Notes: generated by a model not told the origin, from the letters alone. A stretch of DNA of 64,000 nt from Aestuariivita sp. (GCF_021404545.1 NZ_JAAWWD010000003.1:124001-188000), one strand, 5' to 3'; shown: positions 1-11,125, counted from the stretch's first letter. Made by a program: numbers and translations.

Positions 1-2
1 GC

Positions 3-524
3 GCGCGGACCGCCGATCTGGTGATCATGGCCGCGGGGGATCCCCAGCACGACCGGGTGGACCAGAACAATGCACAATCCCGCGTGATCCGCGATTGCGG
101 CCGTCCGGTGATCATCGTGCCGCTCGGCTATGACGGGCCGGAGATCGGTCGCTCGGTCGTGCTGGGCTGGAGCGACACGCGCGAGGCCGCCCGGGCGGCC
201 CATGATCTGCTCTTGGTGACGGATCCGGGCGCGGCGGTCAGTGTCTTGCGGATCGACGCGGCGCAATCCGATCCTCTCACCGATTATGTCGGTATGGATC
301 TGGCCGCGACCTATGCCCGTCAAGGACTGAACGCATCGATTGTGCATCGTGACAAGGTCGGCGGCAGCATCGCCGAGGCGATGAATGCCCACGCTTTTGA
401 GCAAGGCGCGGACCTGATCGTAACCGGCGCGTTCGGACATTCGCGCGCCTATGACTTTGTCATCGGGGCCGCCACCCAGGACCTTTTGCATCATGCCACG
501 TATCCGGTGATGTTCAGCAAATAG
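3..524 (+). CDS. Universal stress protein (UspA family), 5' end outside window
   Basis: Frame open to window edge; C-terminal GADLIVTGAFGHSRAYDFVIGAATQDLLHHATYPVMF is UspA-like. Confidence 0.85.
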   Translation, partial: ARTADLVIMAAGDPQHDRVDQNNAQSRVIRDCGRPVIIVPLGYDGPEIGRSVVLGWSDTREAARAAHDLLLVTDPGAAVSVLRIDAAQSDPLTDYVGMDLAATYARQGLNASIVHRDKVGGSIAEAMNAHAFEQGADLIVTGAFGHSRAYDFVIGAATQDLLHHATYPVMFSK

Positions 525-739
525 CCATCTGAGACCCAACAAACCGAAAACTCCAGGCTTATGCGCGATCCAAAGCGTGTTTTTGGGTCGCGCGGCCACG
601 TTCGGCGGCACCTAGGCTGCGCCCTGCCCCAAGCGAAAGCGCCCCCAAAGACGGGATCTTCCGGCAAGCGGCGGATGACCTCTTTCGCACCTTGCGTCAC
701 GCTGCCATACTGCCTGCCAATCAACAAAGCAGAGCAGCA

Positions 740-2695
740 ATGGCCGACGACCTTCTTACCGGGACAAGCCCCGCCTATGACGCCTCTTCCATCGAAGTGC
801 TGGAAGGGCTGGAACCCGTTCGAAAACGCCCCGGCATGTATATCGGCGGTACCGACGAACGGGCGCTTCATCACCTTGTCGCCGAGATCCTGGACAACTC
901 AATGGATGAGGCCGTGGCAGGCCACGCCAACCGGATCGAGGTGGAGCTGCATGGCGATTATGCCCTGACCGTGCGCGACAACGGGCGCGGAATCCCGGTG
1001 GATCCGCACCCGAAATTCCCCGACAAATCGGCGCTGGAGGTGATCCTGTGCACGCTGCACGCGGGCGGCAAGTTTTCTGGCAAGGCCTATGAAACGAGCG
1101 GTGGCCTGCACGGGGTGGGCGCATCGGTGGTCAACGCGCTGAGCGACAGCATGGTCGTACAGGTGGCGCGCGACAAGACCGTGTTCGAGCAACGCTTTTC
1201 GCGCGGTCTGCCGCTGGGCCCGGTGGAAAAGGTGGGCACCGCCCAGAACCGCCGCGGCACCACCGTCACCTTTCATCCCGACCCCGAGATATTCGGCCAG
1301 CACCGATTCAAGCCCGCACGGCTGTTCAAATCCATCCGGTCCAAGGCCTATCTGTTCTCGGGGGTCGAGATCCGCTGGAAATCGGCCATCAATGACGGCG
1401 AGACCCCGACAGAGGCCACTTTCCATTTTCCCGGCGGCCTCTCGGATTACCTGACCGAGACGCTGGGCACGGCCTCGACCTATGCCGAACGGCCCTTTGC
1501 GGGCACCGTCGATTTCAAGGAGAAGTTCGGCAATCCCGGCAAGGTCGAATGGGCGATCAACTGGACGCCATCGCGCGATGGGTTCATCCAGTCCTATTGC
1601 AACACTGTGCCCACGCCCGAGGGCGGCACCCATGAGGCGGGCTTTTGGGCGGCGATCCTGAAAGGCATCCGCGCCTATGGAGAGCTGGCCAGCAACAAAA
1701 AGGCCGCGCAGATCACCCGCGAGGATCTGATCACGGGGGGCTGCGCACTGGTTTCGTGCTTTATCCGCGAGCCGGAATTCGTGGGTCAGACCAAGGACAG
1801 GCTGGCCACCGTGGACGCGCAGCGCATGGTCGAAAACTCGGTCCGGGACCATTTCGACAATTGGCTGGCCGCGGATACCAAATCGGCCGGCGCGATCCTG
1901 GATTTCCTCGTTCTGCGCGCCGAGGAACGGCTGCGTCGGCGGCAGGAGAAGGAAACAGCGCGCAAGACGGCCACCAAGAAACTGCGCCTTCCCGGCAAGC
2001 TGGTCGATTGTTCGCAGAACAATCGCGACGGCACCGAGCTTTTCATCGTTGAGGGCGACAGCGCCGGTGGCTCTGCCAAAATGGCGCGCGACCGCAAGAT
2101 CCAAGCCCTGCTGCCGTTGCGCGGCAAGATCCTGAACGTGCTGGGCGCCGCATCATCGAAACTGGGCTCGAACGCCGAAATCTCGGACCTGACCCAGGCA
2201 CTGGGTGTGGGACTGGGCACCCGGTTTAACTTGGATGACCTGCGCTATGACAAGATCATCATCATGACGGATGCGGACGTGGACGGCGCCCATATCGCGT
2301 CGTTGCTGATGACATTCTTTTTCACTCAGATGCGCCCGATGATCGACGCCGGGCACCTCTATCTCGCCTGTCCGCCGCTATTCCGCCTGACCCAGGGGGC
2401 CAAGCGGGTCTATTGCCTGGATGAGGCGGAACGCGATGTCTGGCTGGAAAAGGGCCTGGGCGGCAAAGGCAAGATCGACGTGTCGCGGTTCAAAGGGCTT
2501 GGGGAGATGGACGCCAAGGATCTCAAGGAAACGACGATGGATCCCGCGTCGCGCAAGCTGATCCGTGTGACGATCGACGAAGACGAGCCCGGCGAAACCG
2601 GTGAATTGGTGGAGCAGTTGATGGGCAAGAAGCCCGAGCTGCGGTTCCAGTACATTCAAGAGAATGCGCGGTTCGTCGAAGAACTGGATGTCTAG
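740..2695 (+). CDS. parE: DNA topoisomerase IV subunit B
   Basis: MADDLL...[63 protein letters not shown]; start trimmed to internal Met. Confidence 0.97.
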   Translation: MADDLLTGTSPAYDASSIEVLEGLEPVRKRPGMYIGGTDERALHHLVAEILDNSMDEAVAGHANRIEVELHGDYALTVRDNGRGIPVDPHPKFPDKSALEVILCTLHAGGKFSGKAYETSGGLHGVGASVVNALSDSMVVQVARDKTVFEQRFSRGLPLGPVEKVGTAQNRRGTTVTFHPDPEIFGQHRFKPARLFKSIRSKAYLFSGVEIRWKSAINDGETPTEATFHFPGGLSDYLTETLGTASTYAERPFAGTVDFKEKFGNPGKVEWAINWTPSRDGFIQSYCNTVPTPEGGTHEAGFWAAILKGIRAYGELASNKKAAQITREDLITGGCALVSCFIREPEFVGQTKDRLATVDAQRMVENSVRDHFDNWLAADTKSAGAILDFLVLRAEERLRRRQEKETARKTATKKLRLPGKLVDCSQNNRDGTELFIVEGDSAGGSAKMARDRKIQALLPLRGKILNVLGAASSKLGSNAEISDLTQALGVGLGTRFNLDDLRYDKIIIMTDADVDGAHIASLLMTFFFTQMRPMIDAGHLYLACPPLFRLTQGAKRVYCLDEAERDVWLEKGLGGKGKIDVSRFKGLGEMDAKDLKETTMDPASRKLIRVTIDEDEPGETGELVEQLMGKKPELRFQYIQENARFVEELDV

Positions 2696-2916
2696 GGCAT
2701 GACTGCTTAGACCCCGCCAGATTTCGTGTGCATCATGCGTGGCATGCCCGACGACGGCATGCGCGACAGTCTTCCATCGGTGATCCGCCGGACAGCGTTC
2801 CTGAGGCGCGCTCTTGCAAGGCTGCGCGGCTGGCCGCCCGTTTGATGCGCACGCCAAACGCGATTGCCTGACACGCACATCGCACGTGTCAGGCCGCAGT
2901 CAAGCACTTGGACGGC

Positions 2917-4557
2917 CTAGGCGGCGAAGCCCAGTTTGGTCACATGGATCTCAAAGGTCGGGTGCATCTCGGCCCCCACCACGTTCTCCTTGTGATGGCG
3001 ATAGATCGACCGCCAATAGGGTTGGATGATCACGCCCTCGTCCTGCATGATCTTCTGCAACTTGGCCATCACCTCGCGCCGCTGATCCGCATCCGCAATC
3101 GACAGGGCCTCACTCAGCAGGGTGTCGAACTCTTCATTGGCAAAGGCGCTTTCGTTCCACGGCTCACCCGAGCGATAAGCCAGCGCAAGCACCTGGACGC
3201 CCAAGGGTCGCTGCGCCCAATCGGTTGTCGAATATGGGTACTTCGCCCAGTCATTCCAGAAAGTCGACCCTGGCAGAACCGTCCGCCTGACGTTGATGCC
3301 TGCATCGCGCAGCATTGCGGCAGCGGCGTCCGAGGTGTTCTTGCGCCACGTGTCGTCGATCGAGATCAACTCATGCTCGAAATCACCCATACCTGCCTCG
3401 TCCATCAGCGCTTTGGCGCCTGCAGGGTCGAAGACCGGTGCCGGGAGTTCAGCATATTCGGGATGGATTGGCGAGACATGGTGATTCTCGGCAACGCGCC
3501 CATTGTCGGAAAATCCCAGTTCCAGCAGAACCGCGTTGTCCACCGCCATCGCAAGGGCCCGGCGCACACGGGCATCGGCATAGGGCCTGATACCGTTCAC
3601 CTCGGCGGCCTGATTGGGGCGAATGACAACGGTGTTGGCCGTCACGGCTTCGGATTTGGCCCAGCCGATCCCATCCATCACAAAGATGAAATCGCCGATG
3701 GACTCATAAACCATATCGACCTCGTCGGAATCGACCGCTGCGACGATACCGGCCTGTTCAGTGCCGAAATCCAGGTATTCGATCCGGTCCAGATACGCCC
3801 CCTCGCCCCACCAGGCATGGTCTTCGTTCTTGACCAGAACCGCTTTGACGCCAACCTCAAACTCGCCCGGTACGTAGGGGCCGGTGCCGATCGGGGTATC
3901 GAGCGGATCGCCGTTAAAGCTTTGATGCACGATCGCGGCCGGGTAGTCCGAGAAACCGGCGATCAGGGTGATGTCGGGCTGGCCCAGCGTCAGGCGCACG
4001 GTGGTCTCATCCACGACCGTGATGGCCCCCTCGCGGGCTTGTCCAGTGTCCGCGTCAACAAGCGAGCCCATGCGCGACGCCATCGAGTTGCCCTCTACCC
4101 CCGTCTCGCACCAGCGCGCGATATTGAACGCCACATCCTCGGCGGTGAATGCCTCTCCGTTGTTCCAGGTCACGCCCGGGCGCACGTTCAGCGTGTATTC
4201 GGTAGCGTCGGCGTTCACCTCCCAGCCTGCCAGCAACATGGGTTTGAAGCTGCCGTCGATCTGATACTCCACCAGATACTCCAGATAGCCGCGGGTATAG
4301 TTCGACATCTGCGGCCAGTCATAGGTGCGCGGGTCTTTCAGAGCCTTGACGGAGGATTCGATCCGCAGCGTGCCTCCGGATTGAGCATGGGCTGCGGCAT
4401 TGGCCGGTTGCGCGAGGCCCAAAAGCCCGTAAGCGGCAGCAGCCGTGACGCCCAGCGATGTGGCGCGGGTGAGAAATTCGCGGCGCGATAAGGTGCCTGC
4501 GCTGACTTCGTCGGCATAGGCCCGCGCGGAGGGATGAATAGTATCTGACATGGACAT
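2917..4557 (-). CDS. ABC transporter substrate-binding protein, peptide/SBP_bac_5-like, Tat-type signal
   Basis: SRREFLTRATSLGVTAAAAYGLLGLAQPANAAA leader; YTLNVRPGVTWNNGEAFTAEDVAFNI. Confidence 0.9.
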   Translation of the reverse strand: MSMSDTIHPSARAYADEVSAGTLSRREFLTRATSLGVTAAAAYGLLGLAQPANAAAHAQSGGTLRIESSVKALKDPRTYDWPQMSNYTRGYLEYLVEYQIDGSFKPMLLAGWEVNADATEYTLNVRPGVTWNNGEAFTAEDVAFNIARWCETGVEGNSMASRMGSLVDADTGQAREGAITVVDETTVRLTLGQPDITLIAGFSDYPAAIVHQSFNGDPLDTPIGTGPYVPGEFEVGVKAVLVKNEDHAWWGEGAYLDRIEYLDFGTEQAGIVAAVDSDEVDMVYESIGDFIFVMDGIGWAKSEAVTANTVVIRPNQAAEVNGIRPYADARVRRALAMAVDNAVLLELGFSDNGRVAENHHVSPIHPEYAELPAPVFDPAGAKALMDEAGMGDFEHELISIDDTWRKNTSDAAAAMLRDAGINVRRTVLPGSTFWNDWAKYPYSTTDWAQRPLGVQVLALAYRSGEPWNESAFANEEFDTLLSEALSIADADQRREVMAKLQKIMQDEGVIIQPYWRSIYRHHKENVVGAEMHPTFEIHVTKLGFAA

Positions 4558-4781
4558 GAAGATCTCATCGGTTGTTGTGAGAAATGGGGAGCGGCCAAAT
4601 CGTTCAGGTGTCAGGGCAGCTCAGAGCGCGGTCATCGCACCCGTTGGCCGTATTCGGAAAAAACCGACCCGGCACGCGTTAGGAAATACGACATCCGCAG
4701 GAATCGCAAGCGGAGTTATGGCCTCGACGGGTTGTTCTCATGCAAGGGCGCCGTTTGGCCAACAGGCCGAGCCATGTCCGG

Positions 4782-5441
4782 CTAGATTTGGCGGTCCTGA
4801 TCCGCCGCGCTTTTTGCGATCTCGCGGATACTCCATTCGATGGCATCGCGCATGGTGTCGCCCAGGGCCTCGTCAAAGGCAGAAGCCACGTCAGCCGCCT
4901 CGTCCGATGCCGATACGACAATTTCTTCAAATGACCTGGACGCAATGATGCGGTCGGAAAACGCGTCGACAAGCTTGATGTTGAGGCGTACGTCGATGTG
5001 CAGGGCGGATCCTTCGGATTGCTCCGGGACGAAGGCCTGAAACTCCCGAATGTCGGTCACGACCAGATAATCCGCGCGCAGCCCGATGGCCGAACTGCCG
5101 ACAGCCGGGACTTTGCCGGTATTCTCAAAACTCTCGATCAGGAGCGCCTGGACGATCAACGGGGCGCGATCGATCCAGCGCGCATCCGGCAGGTACTGGA
5201 CCTGCAAGGATGTCGGTTGCACGGCAATCTGGTTGGTATCCACCAAGGCCGTCGCTGTCGGCTGATTGACGACGATCTGCGATTGCAGCTTTGGCAAGGA
5301 CGCGCTGAACGTGCTTTTGGGGCTTAAGGTATAGAGGTCAGTCGGGGCTGTCGCCTCGGCAAGGCTCGACAACCCGGCGCATCCCGCAAGCCCGGTATGC
5401 AGCATCAATCCCGTCATCAATGTCGCAAGGCGCAAGGTCAT
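4782..5441 (-). CDS. ABC-type transport auxiliary lipoprotein (PqiC/LptE-like family)
   Basis: Lipobox LAGCAG; DLYTLSPKSTF; adjacent to MCE/Mla genes. Confidence 0.8.
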   Translation of the reverse strand: MTLRLATLMTGLMLHTGLAGCAGLSSLAEATAPTDLYTLSPKSTFSASLPKLQSQIVVNQPTATALVDTNQIAVQPTSLQVQYLPDARWIDRAPLIVQALLIESFENTGKVPAVGSSAIGLRADYLVVTDIREFQAFVPEQSEGSALHIDVRLNIKLVDAFSDRIIASRSFEEIVVSASDEAADVASAFDEALGDTMRDAIEWSIREIAKSAADQDRQI

Positions 5442-6787
5442 CGACGAAAATCTGAGTTTTGTGTGCCAAGCAAGAACCTTGCCGGGTCGCGTTCGATCCT
5501 GCTCACCAGGCGTTCGAGGTTCACGACAAGTCCGCGCGCCTCCTCTGTAAAGCGCACGAACTCCGGCAAGCCCAAGCGCAGGAACTGCGCCAGTTGGCGC
5601 TCGTTTCCGGCCACGACGTTGTCCAGTGTATCGGTGAAACTGGCCGCTGAGCGGGACGCTGCCAAGACTTCGTCGGAAATCGCATCGATATCGGTTGCGG
5701 CCCCTTCCACCGCAGAGGTGAACGCGGTGGCTGCCTCACGCAGGTCACCGATAATCTCGCCAACATCGTTTTCGAACAGGTCATTCGCCATGGTAAAGGT
5801 CTGGTCAGCCGTACTAAGGGTTTCAGAGGTATCCAGCATCGCCTGGTCAATGAGTTCCAATGTTTGTGTTGCATTGTCAAAGGCTTTCGTCGCGGCCTCT
5901 AGCGCCACGCCCCCGTCATCGGCCAGTGTCTGCAACCGCTCTGCAACGATGTCGGAGTTTTCTCCAAGGTCCTTGATCGCCTGCTCACCGGCTTGAACCG
6001 TCGTTCGCAGGTCCGAGGCCAGGGGCGTCAGTTCCTCCTGAGTGAAGGTGTCGATCGTCGCTATGGTGCTTGTGGCGCTCTCAAAGGCGGTATCGGCGCT
6101 GCTCAGCGCGTCCGTGGCGGTCGTGAGCGTCGTCTCGGCCACATCGCCCAACCGCTCAAGACGATTGGAAAACGCGGCAACCTCCTGTGCGGCAACACGC
6201 AGATCGGCCGACAACACCTCGAAATCGCCAAGCGCACTGTCCAGACGCCCCGTTGCGTCAGCCAGGTTGCTGAGGATCGTCGCTGCGGCCTCGCGATTCT
6301 GGTCGTCAAACACGCTGTCGATGTTTTCCAGAAGAGAGATCGCCCGATCCAAGAGCTCTGGCGCACCTTCAAAGACCGATTGCAGCGCCGAGCGCTCGGA
6401 TCGAATAACCGCGTTTTCCGACAATGGTGCGGCGGCGGTCGACCCGCCCGACAAAGCGACATAGCTGACACCGGTCACACCCTGGGCCTGAAGCTGGGCA
6501 ACGGTATCCGAATTCACAGGTGTGTCGGCATCGACTTCAATGCTTACGCGCACCTGCGAGGGGTTGGTTTCGTCCAGCTCCAGATCGATCACCTGGCCCA
6601 CCGGCACGCCGTTGAAGCGCACGTCGCTTGCGGTGCCCAGCCCGGCCACATCGGAAAACAGGATATCGTAGTATGCGTATTGCCGGTCCGCTTCGACCTT
6701 CGCCAACCACAGCACCAGGCCCAGGGCGCCCAAGGCACCCAGCAAGGTGAAGACGCCTATCAGCACGTAATTGGCTTTGGTTTCCAT
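5438..6787 (-). CDS. MlaD/MCE family protein
   Basis: N-terminal TM then FSDVAGLGTASDVRFNGVPVGQVIDLEL, MCE domain; long helical C-term. Confidence 0.9.
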   Translation of the reverse strand: METKANYVLIGVFTLLGALGALGLVLWLAKVEADRQYAYYDILFSDVAGLGTASDVRFNGVPVGQVIDLELDETNPSQVRVSIEVDADTPVNSDTVAQLQAQGVTGVSYVALSGGSTAAAPLSENAVIRSERSALQSVFEGAPELLDRAISLLENIDSVFDDQNREAAATILSNLADATGRLDSALGDFEVLSADLRVAAQEVAAFSNRLERLGDVAETTLTTATDALSSADTAFESATSTIATIDTFTQEELTPLASDLRTTVQAGEQAIKDLGENSDIVAERLQTLADDGGVALEAATKAFDNATQTLELIDQAMLDTSETLSTADQTFTMANDLFENDVGEIIGDLREAATAFTSAVEGAATDIDAISDEVLAASRSAASFTDTLDNVVAGNERQLAQFLRLGLPEFVRFTEEARGLVVNLERLVSRIERDPARFLLGTQNSDFRR

Positions 6788-6803
6788 ATCCGATGGTCGC
6801 CTG

Positions 6804-7589
6804 TTACACTGAGTGCTGGGCAGCGCGCGCGCGCGGTCCGGTGAAGTATTCCTGCACCCAAGGGTGATCCACGTTCTTCATCAGCTCAATTGGCCCTTCC
6901 ACGAGCACGCGCTTTTCCGCCAGCACCGCTATTCTGTCGCAGATCGCATGAAGACTGTCGAGGTCGTGGGTGACCATGAACACCGTCAGGCCCAAAGAGC
7001 GCTTGAGTTCGCCTATCAAATCGTCATAGGCGGCCGCGCCAATGGGATCGAGCCCGGCCGTCGGCTCGTCCAGGAACACAATCTCTGGATCGAGAGCAAG
7101 CGCGCGTGCAAGCGCCGCGCGTTTGCGCATGCCGCCCGACAGCTCGGACGGCAGTTTTCCACAGCTCAAGGGTGGCAAACCGACCAGGCTGATCTTCAGT
7201 TCACCCAACGCCTTCATCAGGGTGTGGGACAGCTTCAGATGTTCGCGCATCGGTGCCATGACGTTCTGAAGGACGGTGAGCGATGAAAAGAGCGCGCCAT
7301 CCTGAAACGCAACGCCCCAGCGACGTTCGGTCTCGCGGCGTTCGGCGCTGCTGCCATGCAGCATATCGACCCCCAGAACGCGGATCGATCCGGCCGCGGG
7401 GCGGTTCAGACCCACAATCGTCCGCAGCAAGACCGACTTGCCGGTGCCCGAGCCGCCGACAATGCCCAAGACCTCGCCACGCCAAACGTCCAGATCCAAT
7501 TGATCATGCACAATCTGGCGTCCGAACTGGGTACGCAGATTTCGAACCTCGATGATGGGGGTCCGGTCGTTCGGGGCGCCAGTATTCAA
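6804..7589 (-). CDS. MlaF-like ABC transporter ATP-binding protein
   Basis: Walker A GGSGTGKS, signature LSGGMRKRAALARALALDPEIVFLDEPTAGLDP; ORF trimmed to a TTG overlapping the permease stop. Confidence 0.88.
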   Translation of the reverse strand: MNTGAPNDRTPIIEVRNLRTQFGRQIVHDQLDLDVWRGEVLGIVGGSGTGKSVLLRTIVGLNRPAAGSIRVLGVDMLHGSSAERRETERRWGVAFQDGALFSSLTVLQNVMAPMREHLKLSHTLMKALGELKISLVGLPPLSCGKLPSELSGGMRKRAALARALALDPEIVFLDEPTAGLDPIGAAAYDDLIGELKRSLGLTVFMVTHDLDSLHAICDRIAVLAEKRVLVEGPIELMKNVDHPWVQEYFTGPRARAAQHSV

Positions 7590-8710
7590 AGCCCAAGCTC
7601 CGCGAAAAAGACCGAAAACAGGGCATCTACCGCGATCACGAGAAAAATCGACTGAACCACCGATGTCGTGGTGTGACGACCGACACTGTCTGCCGAACCG
7701 CGCACCTGCATCGCCTGCCAGCACGCGACGGTGCCAATGATGGCGGCAAAGACCGGCGCTTTTATCATCCCGATGATCAGATGCCAGATATCGGTGTTTT
7801 CCTGAAGACGCGTCATGAACATTCCCGGACTGACGCCCAGCTCGATCCAGCTCATCAAGGCACCGCCAAACAAACCTGCGATATTGGCGATGAAGCCAAG
7901 GATCGGCAGCATGATCACCAGCGCCAAAACGCGGGGAAGGACCAGAACCTCGATCGGATCCAGACCCAGAGTTCGCATCGCATCCAGTTCCTCGCGCACT
8001 TTCATCGACCCGATTGACGCGGTGAACGCCGATCCCGACCGGCCTGCCACGATGATTGCAGTCAAAAGAATGCCCAGCTCGCGCAGGACCGAAATCGCGA
8101 TCAGATCGACCACAAAGATTTCGGCCCCGAACTGACGCAACTGCGAGGCGCCCTGAAAGGCAAGCACCACACCGATGAGAAAGCTCATCAGCACCACGAT
8201 CGGGATGGCGTTGAACCCCACCTCCTCCATCTGGTTCACCAGCGCAGCGTGACGCCAACGTGAAGGGCGAAACATCGTCCGGGCCAGGACAACCAGCGTT
8301 TCACCCATGAAGCTCATCAATGACAGGATCAATCGGCCGATCTCGGCCGTCTTTTCCCCGATTCCCGCAAGCCAAGGCAAAAGACCGCGCGGCAGATCCT
8401 CAATGCCAGTCTGATCTGGCCGCGACGCCGCGACGATTTTGATCAATTGTAGATGTGCGGCAGATGCTTTGCTGTACTCCACCTCAACGCCGGAGGCTTC
8501 GAGCCGCGAGGCAAGATCGGCGATAAGCCATGCGCCGCCGGTGTCGAGCGCATCAATTTCGCTCAGATCGATCCGAAACGTCGTCGAGCGCGTTGTTGCC
8601 TGCGCGAAATCAGCTTCTACCTTGCCCAGGCTTTTAGTCACCAACCGTCCGAACAGGCGCAGCGTTGACGCGCCTTTGTCCTCCTCGATACGGAATGTCG
8701 GTTCTGTCAT
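7586..8710 (-). CDS. MlaE-family permease with N-terminal STAS-like domain
   Basis: IDLSEIDALDTGGAWLI (STAS-like); GSAFTASIGSMKVREELDAMRTLGLDPIEVLVLPR (MlaE); start at MTEPTF. Confidence 0.9.
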   Translation of the reverse strand: MTEPTFRIEEDKGASTLRLFGRLVTKSLGKVEADFAQATTRSTTFRIDLSEIDALDTGGAWLIADLASRLEASGVEVEYSKASAAHLQLIKIVAASRPDQTGIEDLPRGLLPWLAGIGEKTAEIGRLILSLMSFMGETLVVLARTMFRPSRWRHAALVNQMEEVGFNAIPIVVLMSFLIGVVLAFQGASQLRQFGAEIFVVDLIAISVLRELGILLTAIIVAGRSGSAFTASIGSMKVREELDAMRTLGLDPIEVLVLPRVLALVIMLPILGFIANIAGLFGGALMSWIELGVSPGMFMTRLQENTDIWHLIIGMIKAPVFAAIIGTVACWQAMQVRGSADSVGRHTTTSVVQSIFLVIAVDALFSVFFAELGL

Positions 8711-8985
8711 CAGGGTCCCACTCCGATCAGGCATACGCCCTCCGGCGCGCATCCTAAAATACACGCAAGTGCGGGGAAAGACCAACGGACTGTGAAGATG
8801 TAACAACTCTGCAGAGCCGTCGCTGCCAGGTCATCAACTTGACTGGGTGGTTGCCCCACCAATGCGTGCCCCCTCCAGACCACGCTCGCAGCCCAAAAAG
8901 CCGGAACAGAACAAAACCGAAATCTGTGCAGATGGCCTTGCCGGGAAAGAAACGCAATGCTAAGCGCTTGCTAGATTACCACCAA

Positions 8986-9059
8986 GGCGAGTTGGCGGAG
9001 TGGTGACGCAGCGGATTGCAAATCCGTGTACACCGGTTCGATTCCGGTACTCGCCTCCA
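8986..9059 (+). tRNA. tRNA-Cys (GCA), CCA encoded
   Basis: Acceptor GGCGAGT/ACTCGCC, anticodon loop attGCAaat, TpsiC ggttcgattcc. Confidence 0.97.
9012..9059 (+). repeat. attL, 3' part of tRNA-Cys
   Basis: cggattgcaaatccgtgtacaccggttcgattccggtactcgcctcca, identical to 41397-41444. Confidence 0.95.
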
Positions 9060-9105
9060 ATAAAATCAGAGACTTAGCCCCAAACTAAAGCCGGCGAATT
9101 TATGT

Positions 9106-9126
9106 TTAGGCTCATTTCAGGCACAG
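9106..9126 (+). promoter_or_regulatory. Candidate integrase arm-type repeat, left end
   Basis: ttaggctcatttcaggcacag; near-copy of 41260-41280. Confidence 0.5.
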
Positions 9127-9365
9127 AATTAGGAAATCCTGACAGACGATAAAGTGAAGAGAGTACATGAGCCATCTGGGCTCAACTAGATCGCAACGAC
9201 GAATTTAGCGCTTGCATCAAAGACGCACCCTGCCCGTTTCATAGCAAGCGCGCTTGATTTATCTCCAGCTTTGGGCGATCCCAGAATACAACTGACCCTC
9301 AAGTTATCCCACTTGCTTTGGGTGCGAGTGAACAAGTCATGGTATAGTTAAGAAAAGGCAATCCT

Positions 9366-10424
9366 ATGAAATCTGGTGTAGTAACAGGCCGTGAATACGT
9401 TGAACTCGTAGAAGCATGCAAACGTGGTGCTTATGCGCTACCCGCAGTAAACGTAGTGGGAACAAATTCGGTCAACGCAGTTTTGGAAGCTGCGTCGAAT
9501 GCTCGCTCCGACGTGATTATTCAGATTTCAAATGGTGGCGCACAATTTTTTGCTGGGCAAGGCATTCAAGACGCGCTTAGGGCGAAAGTGCTTGGCGCAG
9601 TTTCCATGGCACAACATGTGCACACAGTCGCGAAAGACTATGGAGTGTGTGTTGTGCTACATACGGACCATGCAAACCGTGGCCTGCTCCCTTGGATAGA
9701 TGGTTTGATCGTCGAGAATCGAATGCACTTCGAAAAAACAGGCTCACCACTCTTCTCAAGCCATATGCTGGACTTGTCCGAGGAGCCGGTAAGCCAAAAC
9801 ATCGATACCTGCGCGAAGTATCACGAAGCCCTGGCGGAACTGAATATTTCGTTGGAGATAGAGCTTGGAGTTACCGGTGGTGAAGAAGACGGCGTGGGGT
9901 CAGATGATGTATCGGACAACTCACGTCTTTATACGCAGCCAGAAGACGTATGGTACGCCTACCAAACCTTGAACGATATTGGCCACTTTTCTATTGCGGC
10001 AGCTTTTGGCAACGTTCATGGGGTCTACCGTCCAGGCAACGTTCACTTGCGACCTTCGATACTGGACGATTGTCAAAAGTATATTTCTTCAAGGATTAGC
10101 GGCGCGAATTCAAAACCGTGCGATTTTGTATTTCACGGTGGATCAGGCTCTGGAAAGAACGATGTTTCGAAAGCAGTCGATTATGGTGTTTTCAAGATGA
10201 ACATCGACACTGATACCCAATTCGCATTTTCCTCTGCATTGTTTTCTTTCATGGAGCCAAACAGTCAGGCTTTCAAACATCAAATCGATCCTGACACTGG
10301 AAAGCCCAATAAATCTTTATACGATCCTAGAAAATCTTTGCGAGAAGCGGAAAAGGGCATAGTCGCTAGATTACAAGAAGCTTTTGACGTGCTGGGGTCC
10401 GCAAACAAAACAATCGCGGATTAA
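9366..10424 (+). CDS. Class II (IIA-type) fructose-bisphosphate aldolase
   Basis: LHTDHA..LLPWIDGLI, LEIELGVTGGEEDGV, VFHGGSGS, KMNIDTDTQFA. Confidence 0.9.
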   Translation: MKSGVVTGREYVELVEACKRGAYALPAVNVVGTNSVNAVLEAASNARSDVIIQISNGGAQFFAGQGIQDALRAKVLGAVSMAQHVHTVAKDYGVCVVLHTDHANRGLLPWIDGLIVENRMHFEKTGSPLFSSHMLDLSEEPVSQNIDTCAKYHEALAELNISLEIELGVTGGEEDGVGSDDVSDNSRLYTQPEDVWYAYQTLNDIGHFSIAAAFGNVHGVYRPGNVHLRPSILDDCQKYISSRISGANSKPCDFVFHGGSGSGKNDVSKAVDYGVFKMNIDTDTQFAFSSALFSFMEPNSQAFKHQIDPDTGKPNKSLYDPRKSLREAEKGIVARLQEAFDVLGSANKTIAD

Positions 10425-10468
10425 TCAAAGACATTTTCTAATCGGCTCTAGTGGTCTTGAGACAGCGA

Positions 10469-11125
10469 CTACAAACTCAAAAATTCGTGCTTGAGTTTTT
10501 TGAACCGAGTCCGTTCATCAATGTCGAGATGGAAGAGTTCAAGATTGTCTGAATCAAAATTTGTGCGTGGTAAGTGAGATTCTCCAAATACTTTGGCTCT
10601 CAGGCTGGGATATCCGCACACATCAGCTTGATAATAGGAACTCACCAATTCCCATACCTCTATCCGAGAGCAACGCAAAGTTCTGACTAACAAAATCAAC
10701 TCAGACAAAGCTCTTTCCTGCGTCAAGCGGTGTTTTGCGTTCAAATGCTTTCCAATCGGGTCTATCGTTACAACCGCCAAGATGTCTGCCAACTGGCTAG
10801 AAGACATTTGTCCTCGCGGTACGAGCGACCCTATGAAATCGGACGTGATTTCATGCTGACGTTCGGGGTCACCAACCGCAATAGCTTCAGGTTTTCCAAC
10901 ATCATGCAAAAAAATCATTGCCCTTATCTTATCGGCGGGAAATAAAAACTGATGCGATGGCAAGAAGAAAAACTCGAAGGCTTGCCAAACCGCCAATGTA
11001 TGCTCCCAAAGAGTTAAATTATCTCGGCCTCCAATCGACTTCTCAAACTCATCCAAAAGCCAACTTTTGGAACTCTTGACGAAACTCAATTCTTCAGAAA
11101 AAACTCTCTCAAAAGTCTTGTTCAT
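10469..11125 (-). CDS. HD-domain phosphohydrolase-like protein
   Basis: LWEHTLAVWQAF ... IRAMIFLHDVGKPEA; 22 bp after the GAPDH-like gene. Confidence 0.75.
   Translation of the reverse strand: MNKTFERVFSEELSFVKSSKSWLLDEFEKSIGGRDNLTLWEHTLAVWQAFEFFFLPSHQFLFPADKIRAMIFLHDVGKPEAIAVGDPERQHEITSDFIGSLVPRGQMSSSQLADILAVVTIDPIGKHLNAKHRLTQERALSELILLVRTLRCSRIEVWELVSSYYQADVCGYPSLRAKVFGESHLPRTNFDSDNLELFHLDIDERTRFKKLKHEFLSL

Noticed and set aside
899-2104. Long minus-strand ORF opposite parE
   Set aside because: Antisense shadow ORF in GC-rich coding DNA; parE on the plus strand is unambiguous.
2908-4491. 527-aa plus-strand ORF
   Set aside because: Shadow of the SBP gene; His/Arg/Gly-rich composition with no family pattern.
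6804-8258. 484-aa reading of the ATPase frame
   Set aside because: The first ~220 residues overlap the MlaE permease in another frame; trimmed to ~7589.
8810-8980. Possible small RNA gene upstream of tRNA-Cys
   Set aside because: No clear terminator, conserved motif or structure supportable by eye.
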